Shown: positions 42,410 through 51,582 of the stretch, in pieces
Numbering within the stretch: the stretch's first letter is position 1
Layout of the letters: each line of letters opens with the position of its first letter
Assembly: GCF_001270745.1 (NCBI RefSeq)
Contig: NZ_KQ434757.1
Location: 1 to 64,000, forward strand
Direction: 5' to 3'
Source: Jiangella muralis
Lineage (GTDB): Bacteria > Actinomycetota > Actinomycetes > Jiangellales > Jiangellaceae
Length of the DNA stretch: 64,000 nucleotides
Notes under the pieces: model-generated
Databases searched by the model: none
Told to the model about the DNA's origin: nothing
What the model saw: the letters and a program-made list of their open reading frames with translations, nothing else
Made by a program: the position numbers and the translations under genes

Positions 42410-45400
42410 GCCGGAACCGCCCGCAAGGGGTGAAACCGGCTCGATCCGGAACCCGTCGAACTCGGCGAGTCCGGTGGCGCCGCTGACCACGTTCACGGCG
42501 CTCATGAACACCCCCGCGTCGACGGCGGCAGCGGCGGGCAGCGCCGCGGAGCCGACCTCCGTCCACGTGACGCCGTCGGCGCTGCACTCACCGGCGAACG
42601 TCGAGCCGCGTCGGGTCAGGCGCAGGTGCACGGGCGCGGTGAACGACGGCGCCTGGCGCGTCGAGTCCAGCCGGCCGTCCCCGTTCGCGTCCCACGAGAA
42701 GACGCAGCCGTTGCCGGGCGTGACGGCGATGTTGGCGTACCCGGCCGACCCCTGGACGGCGAGGTCGTCGCGGACGATCAGGCCGGCCCGGGCCCACGGC
42801 CAGGTCGGGTCCTGCGCGACGACGGTGGTGCTGATGGAGCCGCCGTCGGCCAGCGCGCCGTCCCGGTAGACGGCGCCGAACTCGTTCGTGCCGCCCCACA
42901 GGTCACCGCCTCCGCCGACGATCGCGAACCGGTCGTCGCGCTGCCCGAAGATCGCGTCGTTGAACGACACCGACGCGTACGGCGGCTCGACCGTGTCGTC
43001 CGTCAGCAGCCGCACCGACGACCCGCCGGCCGGCATCCCGGCGGCCGTCACGCGCACCGGCAGCCGGACCACCAGCTCGTCCGGCGGCGCCGTCAGCGCG
43101 ACGTCGACCTGCAGCGTCGCCGACCCGCCGGGCGGCAGCGACGGGACGGGCCCGGCCGGGGTCGCGGTCAGCCCGTCCGGCGTCTCGACCTCGACGGCGA
43201 CGCCGGTCGCGGTGGCGAACTCGTTCGGGTTGGTGACGGTGACGCTCACCCGCACGGGCTCCTCCACCGTCACCACCGGCTGGGACGCCGACGACGACGC
43301 GGTCAGCGCGAGCGGATGCGACGTCAGGTGCTCCAGCACCCGGCCGGTCACCTCGTGCACGTCTCCCGACGGCGTCACCGGCAGCGGGTCGGTGCGCGCG
43401 GCCCACTCGGCGCCGATCTCGTACCAGTCGATCGGCTCCGGCGCGGTCCCCGAGACCAGCGCCGCCTCCAGCGAGGAGAAGTACGCCCGCCACCGAGGCG
43501 CGTAGTACGTCGACACCAGCCCGGACCACTCGCGATTGGCGTAGTCGGTCAACCCGGCCAACGCACCGTTCCGCGTCCCCCAGACCGTCAGCAGCGTCCG
43601 CGCGTCGTGCTCCAGCCGGTCCGCCTCGGCCGCGTCGGCGCCCCACGACCGCGCGTCGGCCAGCCAGCGGCCGAGCAGCCAGTCGGGGTTGGTGGCGGCG
43701 ACCTCGTCGACCAGCTCCAGCAGCGTCATCCACTCGTCGGCCAGCACCCGGAAACCGGCGAGGTCGCCGGCCTCGTAGGCGGAGCGCAGCAGTGGCAGCA
43801 GCAGCCGGCTCCGGTTCGCCAGCGCCTGCCGCGCGACGTCGGCGAGGTCGTACGTGTACGCCGACGACGACCGCAGCTCAGGCGGCACGTCCAGCAGCGC
43901 CGGCAGCGCGGCCGCGAACGCCGCCGCGTCGTAGCGCAGGGTGCTGGGCGACCACTCGGCGGCGCGGTCGGCGGTGAGGCTGGGCTCGGCGCCGAACAGC
44001 CCGTCCTGCGCCTCGGACCAGGTGCCCGACGGCATCGCGTACGCCGTGCGGCCGAGCGCCTGCCACGCCGCCCGCGCCGCCGGCGACGCCCCGCCGTAGC
44101 GCCGGTCGGCCCAGTCCGCGAACCACGCGTCGAGGTCCACCGGCTCATCGCGCCAGGCCAGCGACGTCAGCAGGTCGAGGGCGGCGGGGTTGTTCGCGCC
44201 CGCCTCGGGCAGCACGGCGATGCCGTCGAGCGCGCTCCCGGCACGGTCGCGCCAGGCGAAGAACCGCTCGTTCCAGACACCGGCGTTGGCGCCCATCGTG
44301 GTGTGCCCGCCGAAGTTCCAGATCGACCCGAACGCGTACGGCGTGCCCTGCCACGACGCGTCGCGGTCCAGCCCGTCGTAGCGGTCGGCCAGCCCGTCGA
44401 CGATCAGCATCTTCGACCGGTCGACGGCGGCCAGCGTCTCGGGCCGCGGGTTGTTCTGCCAGCCGAGGATCGCCCAGATCGCGCCCGGCTGCGCCGCCTG
44501 CAACGCGTCCTCGACCGCGACGCTGGCGGCGGCCACGTCGACGTCGCCGGCGATCCCGCCCTCGTGCAGCAGGTCCATCTTGTACATCGCGGAGTCGCCG
44601 AACCGGGCCCGTGAGCTGCGGTAGAACTCCGCCGCGACGCGCGGGAAATGCGCGCCGGTGGGGTCCAGCCAGCCGGGCCGCTCGAACCCGACCCAGTCGC
44701 CCTGCGGCACCACGTTCGCGCCGGGATTGCGCGCGGCGAAACCGGCCGGCACCGTCCCGAAGTAGCCCGGCAGCACCGGCGTCATGCCCAGCTCGCGCAG
44801 CCGGTCGGCGATCCGCCGGCCCAGCTCGGCCCGCTCCTCGATCAGCGTCGCCGACACCGGGCCCGGGAAGCAGCACATGTTCTGCAGCAGCCACCACGGC
44901 TGGTGCGCCGGCGGCGGGATCCAGCCGCGCACCTCGTCGGCGGTGTAGCCGAAGCGCTGGAACGTGTCGTAGTAGACCGCCTCCGCGCCGACCGGCACGA
45001 ACACCTCGTTGACGCCGTGCAGCGCGAGCACGTCGATCAGCCGTTCCCAGTCGGCCCAGTCGCGGTACGACCCGGTGTAGCCGTCGTCGGTGTCGTTGAG
45101 CGCGAACCGGTGCGTGACGGTCGCCGGGCGGACGATCTCGGCGTCGGGCAGCGGCAGCCGGGCGGGCAGGTCCAGCTGCTCGCCGGTCCACGAGACGTTC
45201 GCGTCGGCGATCTCGCCGAGGTAGGCGTTCAGGCCGGTCAGCAGCACGGCCGGGCTGGTGCCGCCGATCTCGACGCGGCCGTTCCGGGCGCTGACGCGGT
45301 AGTGGTCGGCGCCGTCCGGGCCGGGTTGCTCGGCGACGAACCGGATCCGGCGGGCGTGGTCGGGCAGCAGTCGCCGGGCCGCCTCGACGGCCGGGCGCAC

Positions 45401-45520
45401 GCTCCAGTCGGCGGCCTCGTACGTGGCGGGCTCCGCGCCCGACGATGGCGCGGCCGCGGCCGGGAACGCCGCGACGATCACGGCGAGGACGATCAGGATG
45501 CGCGCTGGTCGGGGGGCCAT
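42398..45520 (-). CDS. Secreted GH89 alpha-N-acetylglucosaminidase
   Basis: The product has 1040 residues with a signal peptide (ARILIVLAVIVAAFPAAAAP). The N-terminal domain and the TIM-barrel domain match the NAGLU family: RFALNDTDDGYTGSYRDWADWE, LQNMCCFPGP, AYFGSIW-like WNFGGHTTMGAN and the all-alpha C-terminal domain up to about residue 690. After this come a NEW3-like beta domain (EPVRVSVTVTNPNEFATATG) and a DUF1349-like jelly roll at the end. GH89 enzymes remove terminal alpha-GlcNAc from heparan sulfate or mucin glycans. AGGAGAG lies close to the ATG. It has its own strong promoter with an operator, and GH109 follows. Confidence 0.85.
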   Translation of the reverse strand: MAPRPARILIVLAVIVAAFPAAAAPSSGAEPATYEAADWSVRPAVEAARRLLPDHARRIRFVAEQPGPDGADHYRVSARNGRVEIGGTSPAVLLTGLNAYLGEIADANVSWTGEQLDLPARLPLPDAEIVRPATVTHRFALNDTDDGYTGSYRDWADWERLIDVLALHGVNEVFVPVGAEAVYYDTFQRFGYTADEVRGWIPPPAHQPWWLLQNMCCFPGPVSATLIEERAELGRRIADRLRELGMTPVLPGYFGTVPAGFAARNPGANVVPQGDWVGFERPGWLDPTGAHFPRVAAEFYRSSRARFGDSAMYKMDLLHEGGIAGDVDVAAASVAVEDALQAAQPGAIWAILGWQNNPRPETLAAVDRSKMLIVDGLADRYDGLDRDASWQGTPYAFGSIWNFGGHTTMGANAGVWNERFFAWRDRAGSALDGIAVLPEAGANNPAALDLLTSLAWRDEPVDLDAWFADWADRRYGGASPAARAAWQALGRTAYAMPSGTWSEAQDGLFGAEPSLTADRAAEWSPSTLRYDAAAFAAALPALLDVPPELRSSSAYTYDLADVARQALANRSRLLLPLLRSAYEAGDLAGFRVLADEWMTLLELVDEVAATNPDWLLGRWLADARSWGADAAEADRLEHDARTLLTVWGTRNGALAGLTDYANREWSGLVSTYYAPRWRAYFSSLEAALVSGTAPEPIDWYEIGAEWAARTDPLPVTPSGDVHEVTGRVLEHLTSHPLALTASSSASQPVVTVEEPVRVSVTVTNPNEFATATGVAVEVETPDGLTATPAGPVPSLPPGGSATLQVDVALTAPPDELVVRLPVRVTAAGMPAGGSSVRLLTDDTVEPPYASVSFNDAIFGQRDDRFAIVGGGGDLWGGTNEFGAVYRDGALADGGSISTTVVAQDPTWPWARAGLIVRDDLAVQGSAGYANIAVTPGNGCVFSWDANGDGRLDSTRQAPSFTAPVHLRLTRRGSTFAGECSADGVTWTEVGSAALPAAAAVDAGVFMSAVNVVSGATGLAEFDGFRIEPVSPLAGGSGSAR

Positions 45521-45532
45521 AGCTCTCCTGGC

Positions 45533-45551
45533 GATCGATTATGATCGAATT
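45533..45551. promoter_or_regulatory. Candidate operator at the GH89 transcription start
   Basis: GATCGA occurs at 45533 and 45544, 11 bases apart, within GATCGATTATGATCGAATT. The site lies on the expected transcription start of the promoter at 45558-45586, where a repressor would act. Confidence 0.55.
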
Positions 45552-45557
45552 GACCGG

Positions 45558-45586
45558 AGAATAGCCAGATTCACGCACTATGCCAA
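45558..45586 (-). promoter_or_regulatory. Promoter of the GH89-GH109 unit
   Basis: On the minus strand TTGGCA (45586-45581) and TATTCT (45563-45558) are separated by 17 bases, one of the best consensus matches in the window. The start of transcription would be near 45551. Confidence 0.7.
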
Positions 45587-45600
45587 GAGTCGTCCGGTCA

Positions 45601-46437
45601 TCACCCGGCCCGCAGCACCCCCAGCAGCCGAGCCGTCTCGGCGGCCAGCGCGGCCCGTCCGGCGGCGACGTAGCGGCGCGGGTCGACCAGCTCCGGGTCG
45701 TCGGACAGCCGGTCCCGGACCGCCCCGGTGAACACCGCGTTGAGGTGGGTGGAGATGTTCACCTTCGTCATCCCCGCCTCGACCGCCCTGGTCAGCTCGG
45801 CGTCGGGCACGCCGGACGAGCCGTGCAGCACCAGCGGGACGGGGACCGCGGCGCGCAACTTCGCGATCAGCTCGTGGTCGACGACGGCGTCGCGGGTGCG
45901 CATGGCGTGCGAGGTGCCGACGGCGACGGCGAGGGCGTCGACGCCGGTCGCGGCGGCGAACGCGGCCGCCTCGGCGGGGTCGGTGCGCGCGCCGGGCGCG
46001 TGCACGCCGTCCTTGCCGCCCACCTCGCCCAGCTCGGCCTCGACGGCGACGCCGCGGGCGTGACAGTGCTCGACGACGGCGCGCGTGGCGGCGACGTTGT
46101 CGTCGTACGGCAGCTTCGACGCGTCGAACATGACGCTGCCGACGCCGAGCCGGACCGCCTCGTACACCAGCTCGGGGTCCTCGGCGTGGTCCAGGTGCAC
46201 GACGACGGGGACCGCGGCCGCCTCGGCGACGGCCAGCGTCGCGGCGGCGATCGGGGCGAGTGCCCCGTGGTAGCGCACGCAGTTCTCGCTGATCTGCAGC
46301 ACGACGGGCGCGCCGGCCCGCTCGGCGCCGGCGACCAGCCCTTCGGCGTGCTCGAGCAGGATCACGTTGAAGGCGCCGACGCCACCGGCACGGGCGGCGG
46401 ACTCGGCGAGCAGGGTGGTCATCGGGGTCTGCGTCAT
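45601..46437 (-). CDS. Class II ketose-bisphosphate aldolase (tagatose/fructose type)
   Basis: The 278-residue enzyme is a zinc aldolase: HLDHAEDP holds the catalytic Asp and a zinc His, EAELGEVGGKD follows, and VLHGSSG and KVNISTHLN bind substrate phosphates. It is of the GatY/KbaY/FbaA type and would split tagatose-1,6- or fructose-1,6-bisphosphate into DHAP and glyceraldehyde 3-phosphate. Its ATG overlaps the stop of the PfkB kinase gene by 4 bases. With the kinase and the SIS protein upstream, tagatose-bisphosphate from galactosamine is the expected substrate. Confidence 0.88.
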   Translation of the reverse strand: MTQTPMTTLLAESAARAGGVGAFNVILLEHAEGLVAGAERAGAPVVLQISENCVRYHGALAPIAAATLAVAEAAAVPVVVHLDHAEDPELVYEAVRLGVGSVMFDASKLPYDDNVAATRAVVEHCHARGVAVEAELGEVGGKDGVHAPGARTDPAEAAAFAAATGVDALAVAVGTSHAMRTRDAVVDHELIAKLRAAVPVPLVLHGSSGVPDAELTRAVEAGMTKVNISTHLNAVFTGAVRDRLSDDPELVDPRRYVAAGRAALAAETARLLGVLRAG

Positions 46438-47357
46438 GCGACTCGCTCCGCGTCCAGGGTGGGCAGGAATCGTGCGTAGGCGGCGAGGTCGACCTCACCG
46501 GCGGCCGCTTCGAGCACCGCCGCCGCTCCCAGCGCCGCGGCGTCGACGAGGACGTCCGGCCAGGGCGAGCCCGTGACCAGGCCACGGACCAGCGCGGCGA
46601 CGGTGGCGTCGCCGGCGCCGGTCGGGTTGCCCGCGACGCCGGGGACGGCCGCGACCCGCCAGGCCGCGCCGTCGCCCGTCAGGCCGAGCAGGCCGTCGGC
46701 GCCCTGCGAGACGACCACGTGACCGGCGCCGAGCGCGAGCAGCCGCCGGGCGGCGTCGGCCGGATCGAGCCCGGGGACGGCGGCGGCCAGTTCCTCGGCG
46801 TTCGGTTTGAGCAGCGCCGGGCCGGCCCCGGCCGCGGACAGCAGGGCCGGCCCGGAAGTGTCGGCGACGGCGGGGACGCCGGCGGCGCGGGCGGCCGCGA
46901 TCAGCCGCGGCAGCAGGTCGTCCGGCGCACCGGCGGGCAGGCTGCCGGACACCACCAGCGCGTCCGCCCCGCGCACCTCCTCGGTCACGGCCGCGACGAC
47001 GGACGCCCACTCCGGGACGGACACCGGGCGGCCGGGCTCGTTGAACGCGGTGGCCGCGCCGGAGTCGTCGACGACGGTGACGGTGCGGCGGGTCGCGGCG
47101 GCGACGGGAACCGCCCGCGCCGCGAGACCGCCCTCGGCCAGCGCGTCGGCCAGCCAGCGTCCGCCCGGCCCGCCCAGCGGCGCGACCACGACCGTGTCGA
47201 CGCCGAGTGCCCGCAGCACGCGGGCGACGTTGACGCCCTTGCCACCGGGCCGTTCCAGCACGTCGGCGACCCGGTGACTGGCGCCGGTCTCGACCACCGG
47301 CACCCGGTACGTCACGTCGACCGCCGGGTTCGGCGTGACACAGACGACCCGGGTCAC
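46434..47357 (-). CDS. PfkB family sugar-phosphate kinase (1-phosphofructokinase/LacC type)
   Basis: The 307-residue protein has VVCVTPNPAVDVTY at the start, RPGGKGVNVARVL as the substrate loop and NPTGAGDATVA with the catalytic Asp near the end. This places it with 1-phosphofructokinase and tagatose-6-phosphate kinase. The GTG at 47357 overlaps the stop codon of the ROK gene by 4 bases. In this operon it should phosphorylate tagatose-6-phosphate for the aldolase encoded next; fructose-1-phosphate is an alternative. Confidence 0.87.
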   Translation of the reverse strand: MTRVVCVTPNPAVDVTYRVPVVETGASHRVADVLERPGGKGVNVARVLRALGVDTVVVAPLGGPGGRWLADALAEGGLAARAVPVAAATRRTVTVVDDSGAATAFNEPGRPVSVPEWASVVAAVTEEVRGADALVVSGSLPAGAPDDLLPRLIAAARAAGVPAVADTSGPALLSAAGAGPALLKPNAEELAAAVPGLDPADAARRLLALGAGHVVVSQGADGLLGLTGDGAAWRVAAVPGVAGNPTGAGDATVAALVRGLVTGSPWPDVLVDAAALGAAAVLEAAAGEVDLAAYARFLPTLDAERVA

Positions 47358-48262
47358 GCGACCAGCTCCCGCGCCAGCAGCCCCGCCCCGACGCAGCCGG
47401 CCCGATCGCCCAGTTCGGCGGCGACGATGCGGGGCGGACGCTGGAAGGTCAGCCGCGCGGCCAGCCGGCCGGCCAGCGGCCGGAGGACGAGGTCGGCCGA
47501 CTCTCCCAGCCCGCCGCCGATCGCCACCACCGACGGCGCCAGCAGGCCGGTGAGCATCGACAACCCGTACGCCAGCGCGTCCAACGCGTCGTCCCAGACG
47601 GCGACCGCGGCCGGATCGCCGCGGCGGACCAGGTCGGCGACGTCGCGGCTGCCGGCGACCGCGGTGCCGGTGACGGCGGCGTAGCGGCGGGCGACGGCGG
47701 CGGCGGACGCGACGGCCTCGAGGCAACCACGCCCGCCGCACGCGCACGGCAGGTCGTGTCCCACGGACACGTGGCCGATCTCGCCCGCGTAGCCGTCGGC
47801 GGCGAAGACCCGGCCGTCGAGGATCAGCGCCGCCGCGATGCCCGTCCCGACCGGCAGGAACACGCCGTTGTCCGCCCCGCGCAGCGCGCCGGCCCGGTGC
47901 TCGGCCAACCCGCCCGCCCGCACGTCGTGTCCGACCGCGACCGGACAGCCCAGCCGCTTCGCCAGCACGTCGCGCAGCGGCACGTCCGCCCAGCCGAGGT
48001 TCTCGGAGTGCACCGCGACCCCCGCGGCGTCGTCGACGATGCCCGGCACGACCACCCCGACGGCAGCCGGCCGCGCGCCGTCGCCGAGCCGCCGCACGAT
48101 CGCCTCGACGGCGTCCAGCACCGGCGCGCCGTCGGACCCGGCCGCCGGAGTGGCGGTGCGGTCCACGTCGCTCAGCCGGCCGGAGGCGCCGAGCAGGCCG
48201 GCCTTGATGGAGGTGCCGCCGACGTCGACGGCCACCACCGGCCCGGCCCCGGAACCCGTCAC
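47354..48262 (-). CDS. ROK family sugar kinase
   Basis: The 302-residue protein has the ATP motif VAVDVGGTSIKAGLL, the catalytic GHDVRAGG region and the zinc motif CACGGRGCLE. ROK kinases phosphorylate glucose, N-acetylglucosamine, N-acetylmannosamine or GalNAc. In this locus it would convert imported GalNAc or GlcNAc to the 6-phosphate. There is no N-terminal HTH, so it is a kinase and not a ROK repressor. The start lies 1 base after the end of the SIS gene. Confidence 0.88.
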   Translation of the reverse strand: MTGSGAGPVVAVDVGGTSIKAGLLGASGRLSDVDRTATPAAGSDGAPVLDAVEAIVRRLGDGARPAAVGVVVPGIVDDAAGVAVHSENLGWADVPLRDVLAKRLGCPVAVGHDVRAGGLAEHRAGALRGADNGVFLPVGTGIAAALILDGRVFAADGYAGEIGHVSVGHDLPCACGGRGCLEAVASAAAVARRYAAVTGTAVAGSRDVADLVRRGDPAAVAVWDDALDALAYGLSMLTGLLAPSVVAIGGGLGESADLVLRPLAGRLAARLTFQRPPRIVAAELGDRAGCVGAGLLARELVA

Positions 48263-48263
48263 C

Positions 48264-49157
48264 TCAGCCGCCGGGCAGGACGACGGAGCGGGTGAGGTGC
48301 CGCGGCCGGTCGGCGTCGAGACCGCGCGCCTCGGCCAGCGCGACCGCCAGCCGCTGCGCCACCACCAGCTGCGCCAGCGGATCCAGCTCGCTGGTGACGA
48401 ACGTCGCGCCGGTCGCCGCGACGTCGTCGGCCAGCCCGTCCGGCGGCGGCCCGAACGACCACACCAGCCGCCCCGGCTGGGCGATCGCGATGGGGCCGTG
48501 GCGGTAGTCCATGGCGGGGTACGCCTCGGCCCAGAACTGCGCCGACTCGCGCAGCTTCAGCGCCGCCTCGTGCGCCAGCCCGACCGTCCAGCCGCGCCCG
48601 ACGAACGTCGCCTGTTCGGCGCCGACGAGGTGGTCGAGCGGCTCGGCCAGCGCCTTCTCGGCGTCGGCGGCCACCGGCCCGAGGTCGTCGCCGAGGTGCG
48701 CGCGCAGCAGCGCCAGCGTGCTGGTGGCGAACCGGGTCTGCACGACCGCACGCTCGTCGGCGAAGTCGAGCACGATGCTGTGGCCGGCCACCTCGACCAC
48801 CGGCGAACCGGCGGTGGCGGTCAGCGCGACGGTGCGCGGCGCGCCCGGCCGGGCGGCGACCGTCGCCAGCAGGTCGAGCACCTCGGTCGTCGTGCCGGAC
48901 CGGGTGATGGCGACGACGGTGTCGTAGCCGCGGCCGGTCGGCGCCTCGGACGCGGCGAACGCGTCGGTCTCACCCAGCCCGGCCCGCTCGCGCAGCGCCG
49001 CGTAGGCCATGGCCACGAACCACGACGTGCCGCAGCCCACGACGGCGACCCGCTCGCCCGGCGCCGGGAGCGCTCGCCCGGCGTCTTCGAGCAGGCCCGC
49101 GGCGCGGATCCAGCACGCCGGTTGACTGGCGATCTCCGCCCTGACGTGTTCGCTCAT
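48264..49157 (-). CDS. SIS-domain aminosugar isomerase/deaminase, AgaS-like
   Basis: The protein has 297 residues with two SIS domains: VAVVGCGTSWFVAMAYA and ITRSGTTTEVLDLL in the first, TFVGRGWTVGLAHEAALKLRE and MDYRHGPIA in the second. This is the form of GlmS without its glutaminase part, and of AgaS, which converts galactosamine-6-phosphate to tagatose-6-phosphate. I chose the ATG at 49157 over the upstream in-frame start, which would take in unrelated residues. It is the first gene of the minus-strand operon SIS-ROK-PfkB-aldolase. A deacetylase (NagA/AgaA) is not found in this window. Confidence 0.85.
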   Translation of the reverse strand: MSEHVRAEIASQPACWIRAAGLLEDAGRALPAPGERVAVVGCGTSWFVAMAYAALRERAGLGETDAFAASEAPTGRGYDTVVAITRSGTTTEVLDLLATVAARPGAPRTVALTATAGSPVVEVAGHSIVLDFADERAVVQTRFATSTLALLRAHLGDDLGPVAADAEKALAEPLDHLVGAEQATFVGRGWTVGLAHEAALKLRESAQFWAEAYPAMDYRHGPIAIAQPGRLVWSFGPPPDGLADDVAATGATFVTSELDPLAQLVVAQRLAVALAEARGLDADRPRHLTRSVVLPGG

Positions 49158-49199
49158 CGATGTGTGTCCCCTCTCGTACGGCCCGAACCGCTGCATCAT

Positions 49200-49229
49200 A
49201 TCGATCGAATCGCCCACTAATCGAGCAGA
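49200..49229. promoter_or_regulatory. GATCGAAT and ATCGAGCAGA motifs upstream of the SIS operon
   Basis: ATCGATCGAAT (49200-49210) and ATCGAGCAGA (49220-49229) lie in the 239-base gap between the SIS operon and the ABC transporter operon. They match motifs at 45533 and 42363-42409 and probably belong to the same regulon. Confidence 0.45.
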
Positions 49230-49281
49230 CTCAGTCGCGCCCCGTCACATACGATCAAGGTTGCGGTCCAGTCACGACCTG

Positions 49282-49310
49282 TTGACACCGTTTGTCGTGC
49301 CCGCCACGAT
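49282..49310 (+). promoter_or_regulatory. Promoter of the ABC transporter operon
   Basis: A perfect TTGACA (49282-49287) and CACGAT (49305-49310) are separated by 17 bases. The leader to the ATG at 49397 would be about 80 bases. Confidence 0.6.
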
Positions 49311-49396
49311 GGGTACCCGCATCGACAGATTGTGCGCGAAACGTGCATGAAACGCATACAAACAATCATCGCAGCGAGCGGACCCGGAGGGCGGAC

Positions 49397-50647
49397 ATGA
49401 GACGACTGGTGTCCTTGACGGCAGCGACGGTGGCGGCGGGCCTCGTGCTCACGGCATGCGGGTTCGGTGGTGACGACGACGACGGCGGCGGCGGGTCCGC
49501 GAGCGGCGGCTCGACCACGCTCGACCTGCTGGTCCCGCAGTACAGCGACGGCACCACGGCGCTGTGGGACGAGATCATCGCCTCGTTCGAGGAGGCGAAC
49601 CCCGACATCACCGTGAACCTCGAGGTGCAGTCGTGGGACAACATCAACGACGTCATCCGCACCAAGGTGCAGGCCGGCGAGGCGCCCGACATCCTGAACA
49701 TCGACGCGTTCAGCGGCTTCGCGAAGGACGACCTGCTGTACCCGGCCGACGACGTCGTCTCCGAGGACACCTTCGGTGACTTCCAGGAGTCGTTCGTCGA
49801 GAACGCCACGCTCGACGGCACCGTCTACGGCCTGCCGATGATCGCGTCGGCGCGGGCGCTGTTCTACAACGAGGACGTGCTCGCCCAGGCCGGCATCACC
49901 GAGCCGCCGGCCACCTGGGACGACCTCCTGGCCGCCGGCACCGCCATCGCCGGGCTGGGCACCGGTGTGTTCGGCTACGGCATGCCGCTGGGCAGCGAGG
50001 AGGCGCAGGCCGAGACGTCGATCTGGACCTTCGGCGGCGGCGGCACGTGGACCGACGGCGACGCCATCACCGTCGACACCCCGGAGAACCTCGCGGCCGT
50101 CGAGTTCATGAAGCAGCTGATCGACGCCGGCGCCACCCAGCCCGACCCGGGCGCCACCGACCGCACCCCGATGCTGGACGTGTTCATTCAGGGCAGCATC
50201 GCGATGGCCGTCGGCCTGCCGCCGACCATCGGGCAGATCGAGGAGCGCAACCCGGCGCTCAACTACGGCATCGCGCCGGTGCCCACGCAGGACGGCTCGC
50301 CGGTGACGCTCGGCGTCGCGGACCACCTGATGGCGTTCCGCAACGACGATGACAAGCAGGAGGCCATCACGGCCTTCCTCGATCACTTCTTCAGCACCGA
50401 TGTGTACCTGAGCTTCGTCGACACCGAGGGCTTCCTGCCCACCACGAAGTCCGGCGCCGAGGGCACCGCCAACGCGGAGCGGTTCGCCGACTTCCTCGCG
50501 CTGCTGCCCGACGCGCAGTTCTACCCGAGCACCAACGAGGCGTGGGCGGCCACGCAGGGCGCGCTGCAGAGCCTGGTCGGCCAGATCCAGACCCAGGACG
50601 CCGCCTCCGTGCTGCAGCAGATCCAGGCCAGCGCCGACAACGCATGA
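49397..50647 (+). CDS. Sugar ABC transporter substrate-binding lipoprotein
   Basis: The product has 416 residues. The lipobox LTAC puts the lipidated Cys at 21, followed by a Gly/Asp/Ser linker and a type I extracellular solute-binding fold (TTLDLLVPQYSDGTTALWDE, APDILNIDAF, YGLPMIASARALFYNEDVL). GGAGG lies 6 bases before the ATG. It is the first gene of the operon with both permeases and the DeoR regulator. Context points to N-acetylgalactosamine, GlcNAc or an oligosaccharide containing them as ligand. Confidence 0.9.
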   Translation: MRRLVSLTAATVAAGLVLTACGFGGDDDDGGGGSASGGSTTLDLLVPQYSDGTTALWDEIIASFEEANPDITVNLEVQSWDNINDVIRTKVQAGEAPDILNIDAFSGFAKDDLLYPADDVVSEDTFGDFQESFVENATLDGTVYGLPMIASARALFYNEDVLAQAGITEPPATWDDLLAAGTAIAGLGTGVFGYGMPLGSEEAQAETSIWTFGGGGTWTDGDAITVDTPENLAAVEFMKQLIDAGATQPDPGATDRTPMLDVFIQGSIAMAVGLPPTIGQIEERNPALNYGIAPVPTQDGSPVTLGVADHLMAFRNDDDKQEAITAFLDHFFSTDVYLSFVDTEGFLPTTKSGAEGTANAERFADFLALLPDAQFYPSTNEAWAATQGALQSLVGQIQTQDAASVLQQIQASADNA

Positions 50648-51579
50648 CGACCACCGCGACCCGTCCCGCGAGCCGGTCCTCCGACCGGCCGCGGGGCGGC
50701 CGCTCCCGCTGGGCCGCGACGGCCCGCGCCCTTCCGTGGCTCGGGCCGACGCTGCTGCTCGTCGCCGGCGTGGTGTTCTTCCCGGCCGGCTACATGGCGT
50801 GGACGTCGTTTCGCGACCTGAGCCAGTTCGGCATCGACAACGGACCGGCCGGGCTGGACAACTACGCCCGGCTGCTGGAGTTCACCGCGCTGCCGCGGGT
50901 GCTGCTGAACACCGTCGTCTGGGTGGTCGGCGTGGTCGTGGTGACGGTGCTGCTGTCGCTGGCGCTGGCGCAGTTCCTGGACAAGGCGTTCCCGGGACGG
51001 CGGTTCGTCCGGCTCACCATCATCGTGCCGTGGGCGGCCAGCGTCGTCATGACGACGACCGTCGTCTACTACGGGCTGGACCCGTTCTACGGCATCATCA
51101 ACGCGTTCCTGGTCGACGTCGGGCTGCTGGACCAGCCGTACGGGTTCACCCGCAATGCGGTGCCGGCGTTCCTGACGGCGATGGGCATCGCGGTGTTCGT
51201 GTCGCTGCCGTTCACCACCTACACGCTGCTGGCCGGGTTGCAGACGATCCCGACGGACGTGCGCGAGGCCGCGCAGATGGACGGCGCCGGGCCGTGGGCG
51301 ACCTACCGGCGGATCATCCTGCCGCTGCTGCGTCCCGCGCTCGCCGTCGCCACCATCATCAACATCATCAACGTGTTCAACTCGCTGCCGATCCTGGCGG
51401 TGATCACCGGCTCGATCCCCGGCTACAACGCCGACACCACGACCACGCTGATCTTCAAGTTCATCCGGGCGGACCGGCAGATCGACACCGCCAGCGCGCT
51501 GAGCATCGTCAACTTCCTCATCGTGCTCGCGGTCATCCTCGTGTACCTGAAGGTCGTCAAGCCGATGCGGGAGGACTGA
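50644..51579 (+). CDS. Sugar ABC transporter permease 1
   Basis: The 311-residue membrane protein has six hydrophobic segments and the EAA loop (EAAQMDGAGPWATYRRIILP) that contacts the ATPase. It belongs to the MalF/UgpA type. The ATG overlaps the stop of the lipoprotein gene by 4 bases. No ATPase gene lies in the operon; actinobacterial sugar importers commonly share an MsiK ATPase encoded elsewhere. Confidence 0.9.
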   Translation: MTTTATRPASRSSDRPRGGRSRWAATARALPWLGPTLLLVAGVVFFPAGYMAWTSFRDLSQFGIDNGPAGLDNYARLLEFTALPRVLLNTVVWVVGVVVVTVLLSLALAQFLDKAFPGRRFVRLTIIVPWAASVVMTTTVVYYGLDPFYGIINAFLVDVGLLDQPYGFTRNAVPAFLTAMGIAVFVSLPFTTYTLLAGLQTIPTDVREAAQMDGAGPWATYRRIILPLLRPALAVATIINIINVFNSLPILAVITGSIPGYNADTTTTLIFKFIRADRQIDTASALSIVNFLIVLAVILVYLKVVKPMRED

Positions 51580-51582
51580 CCC

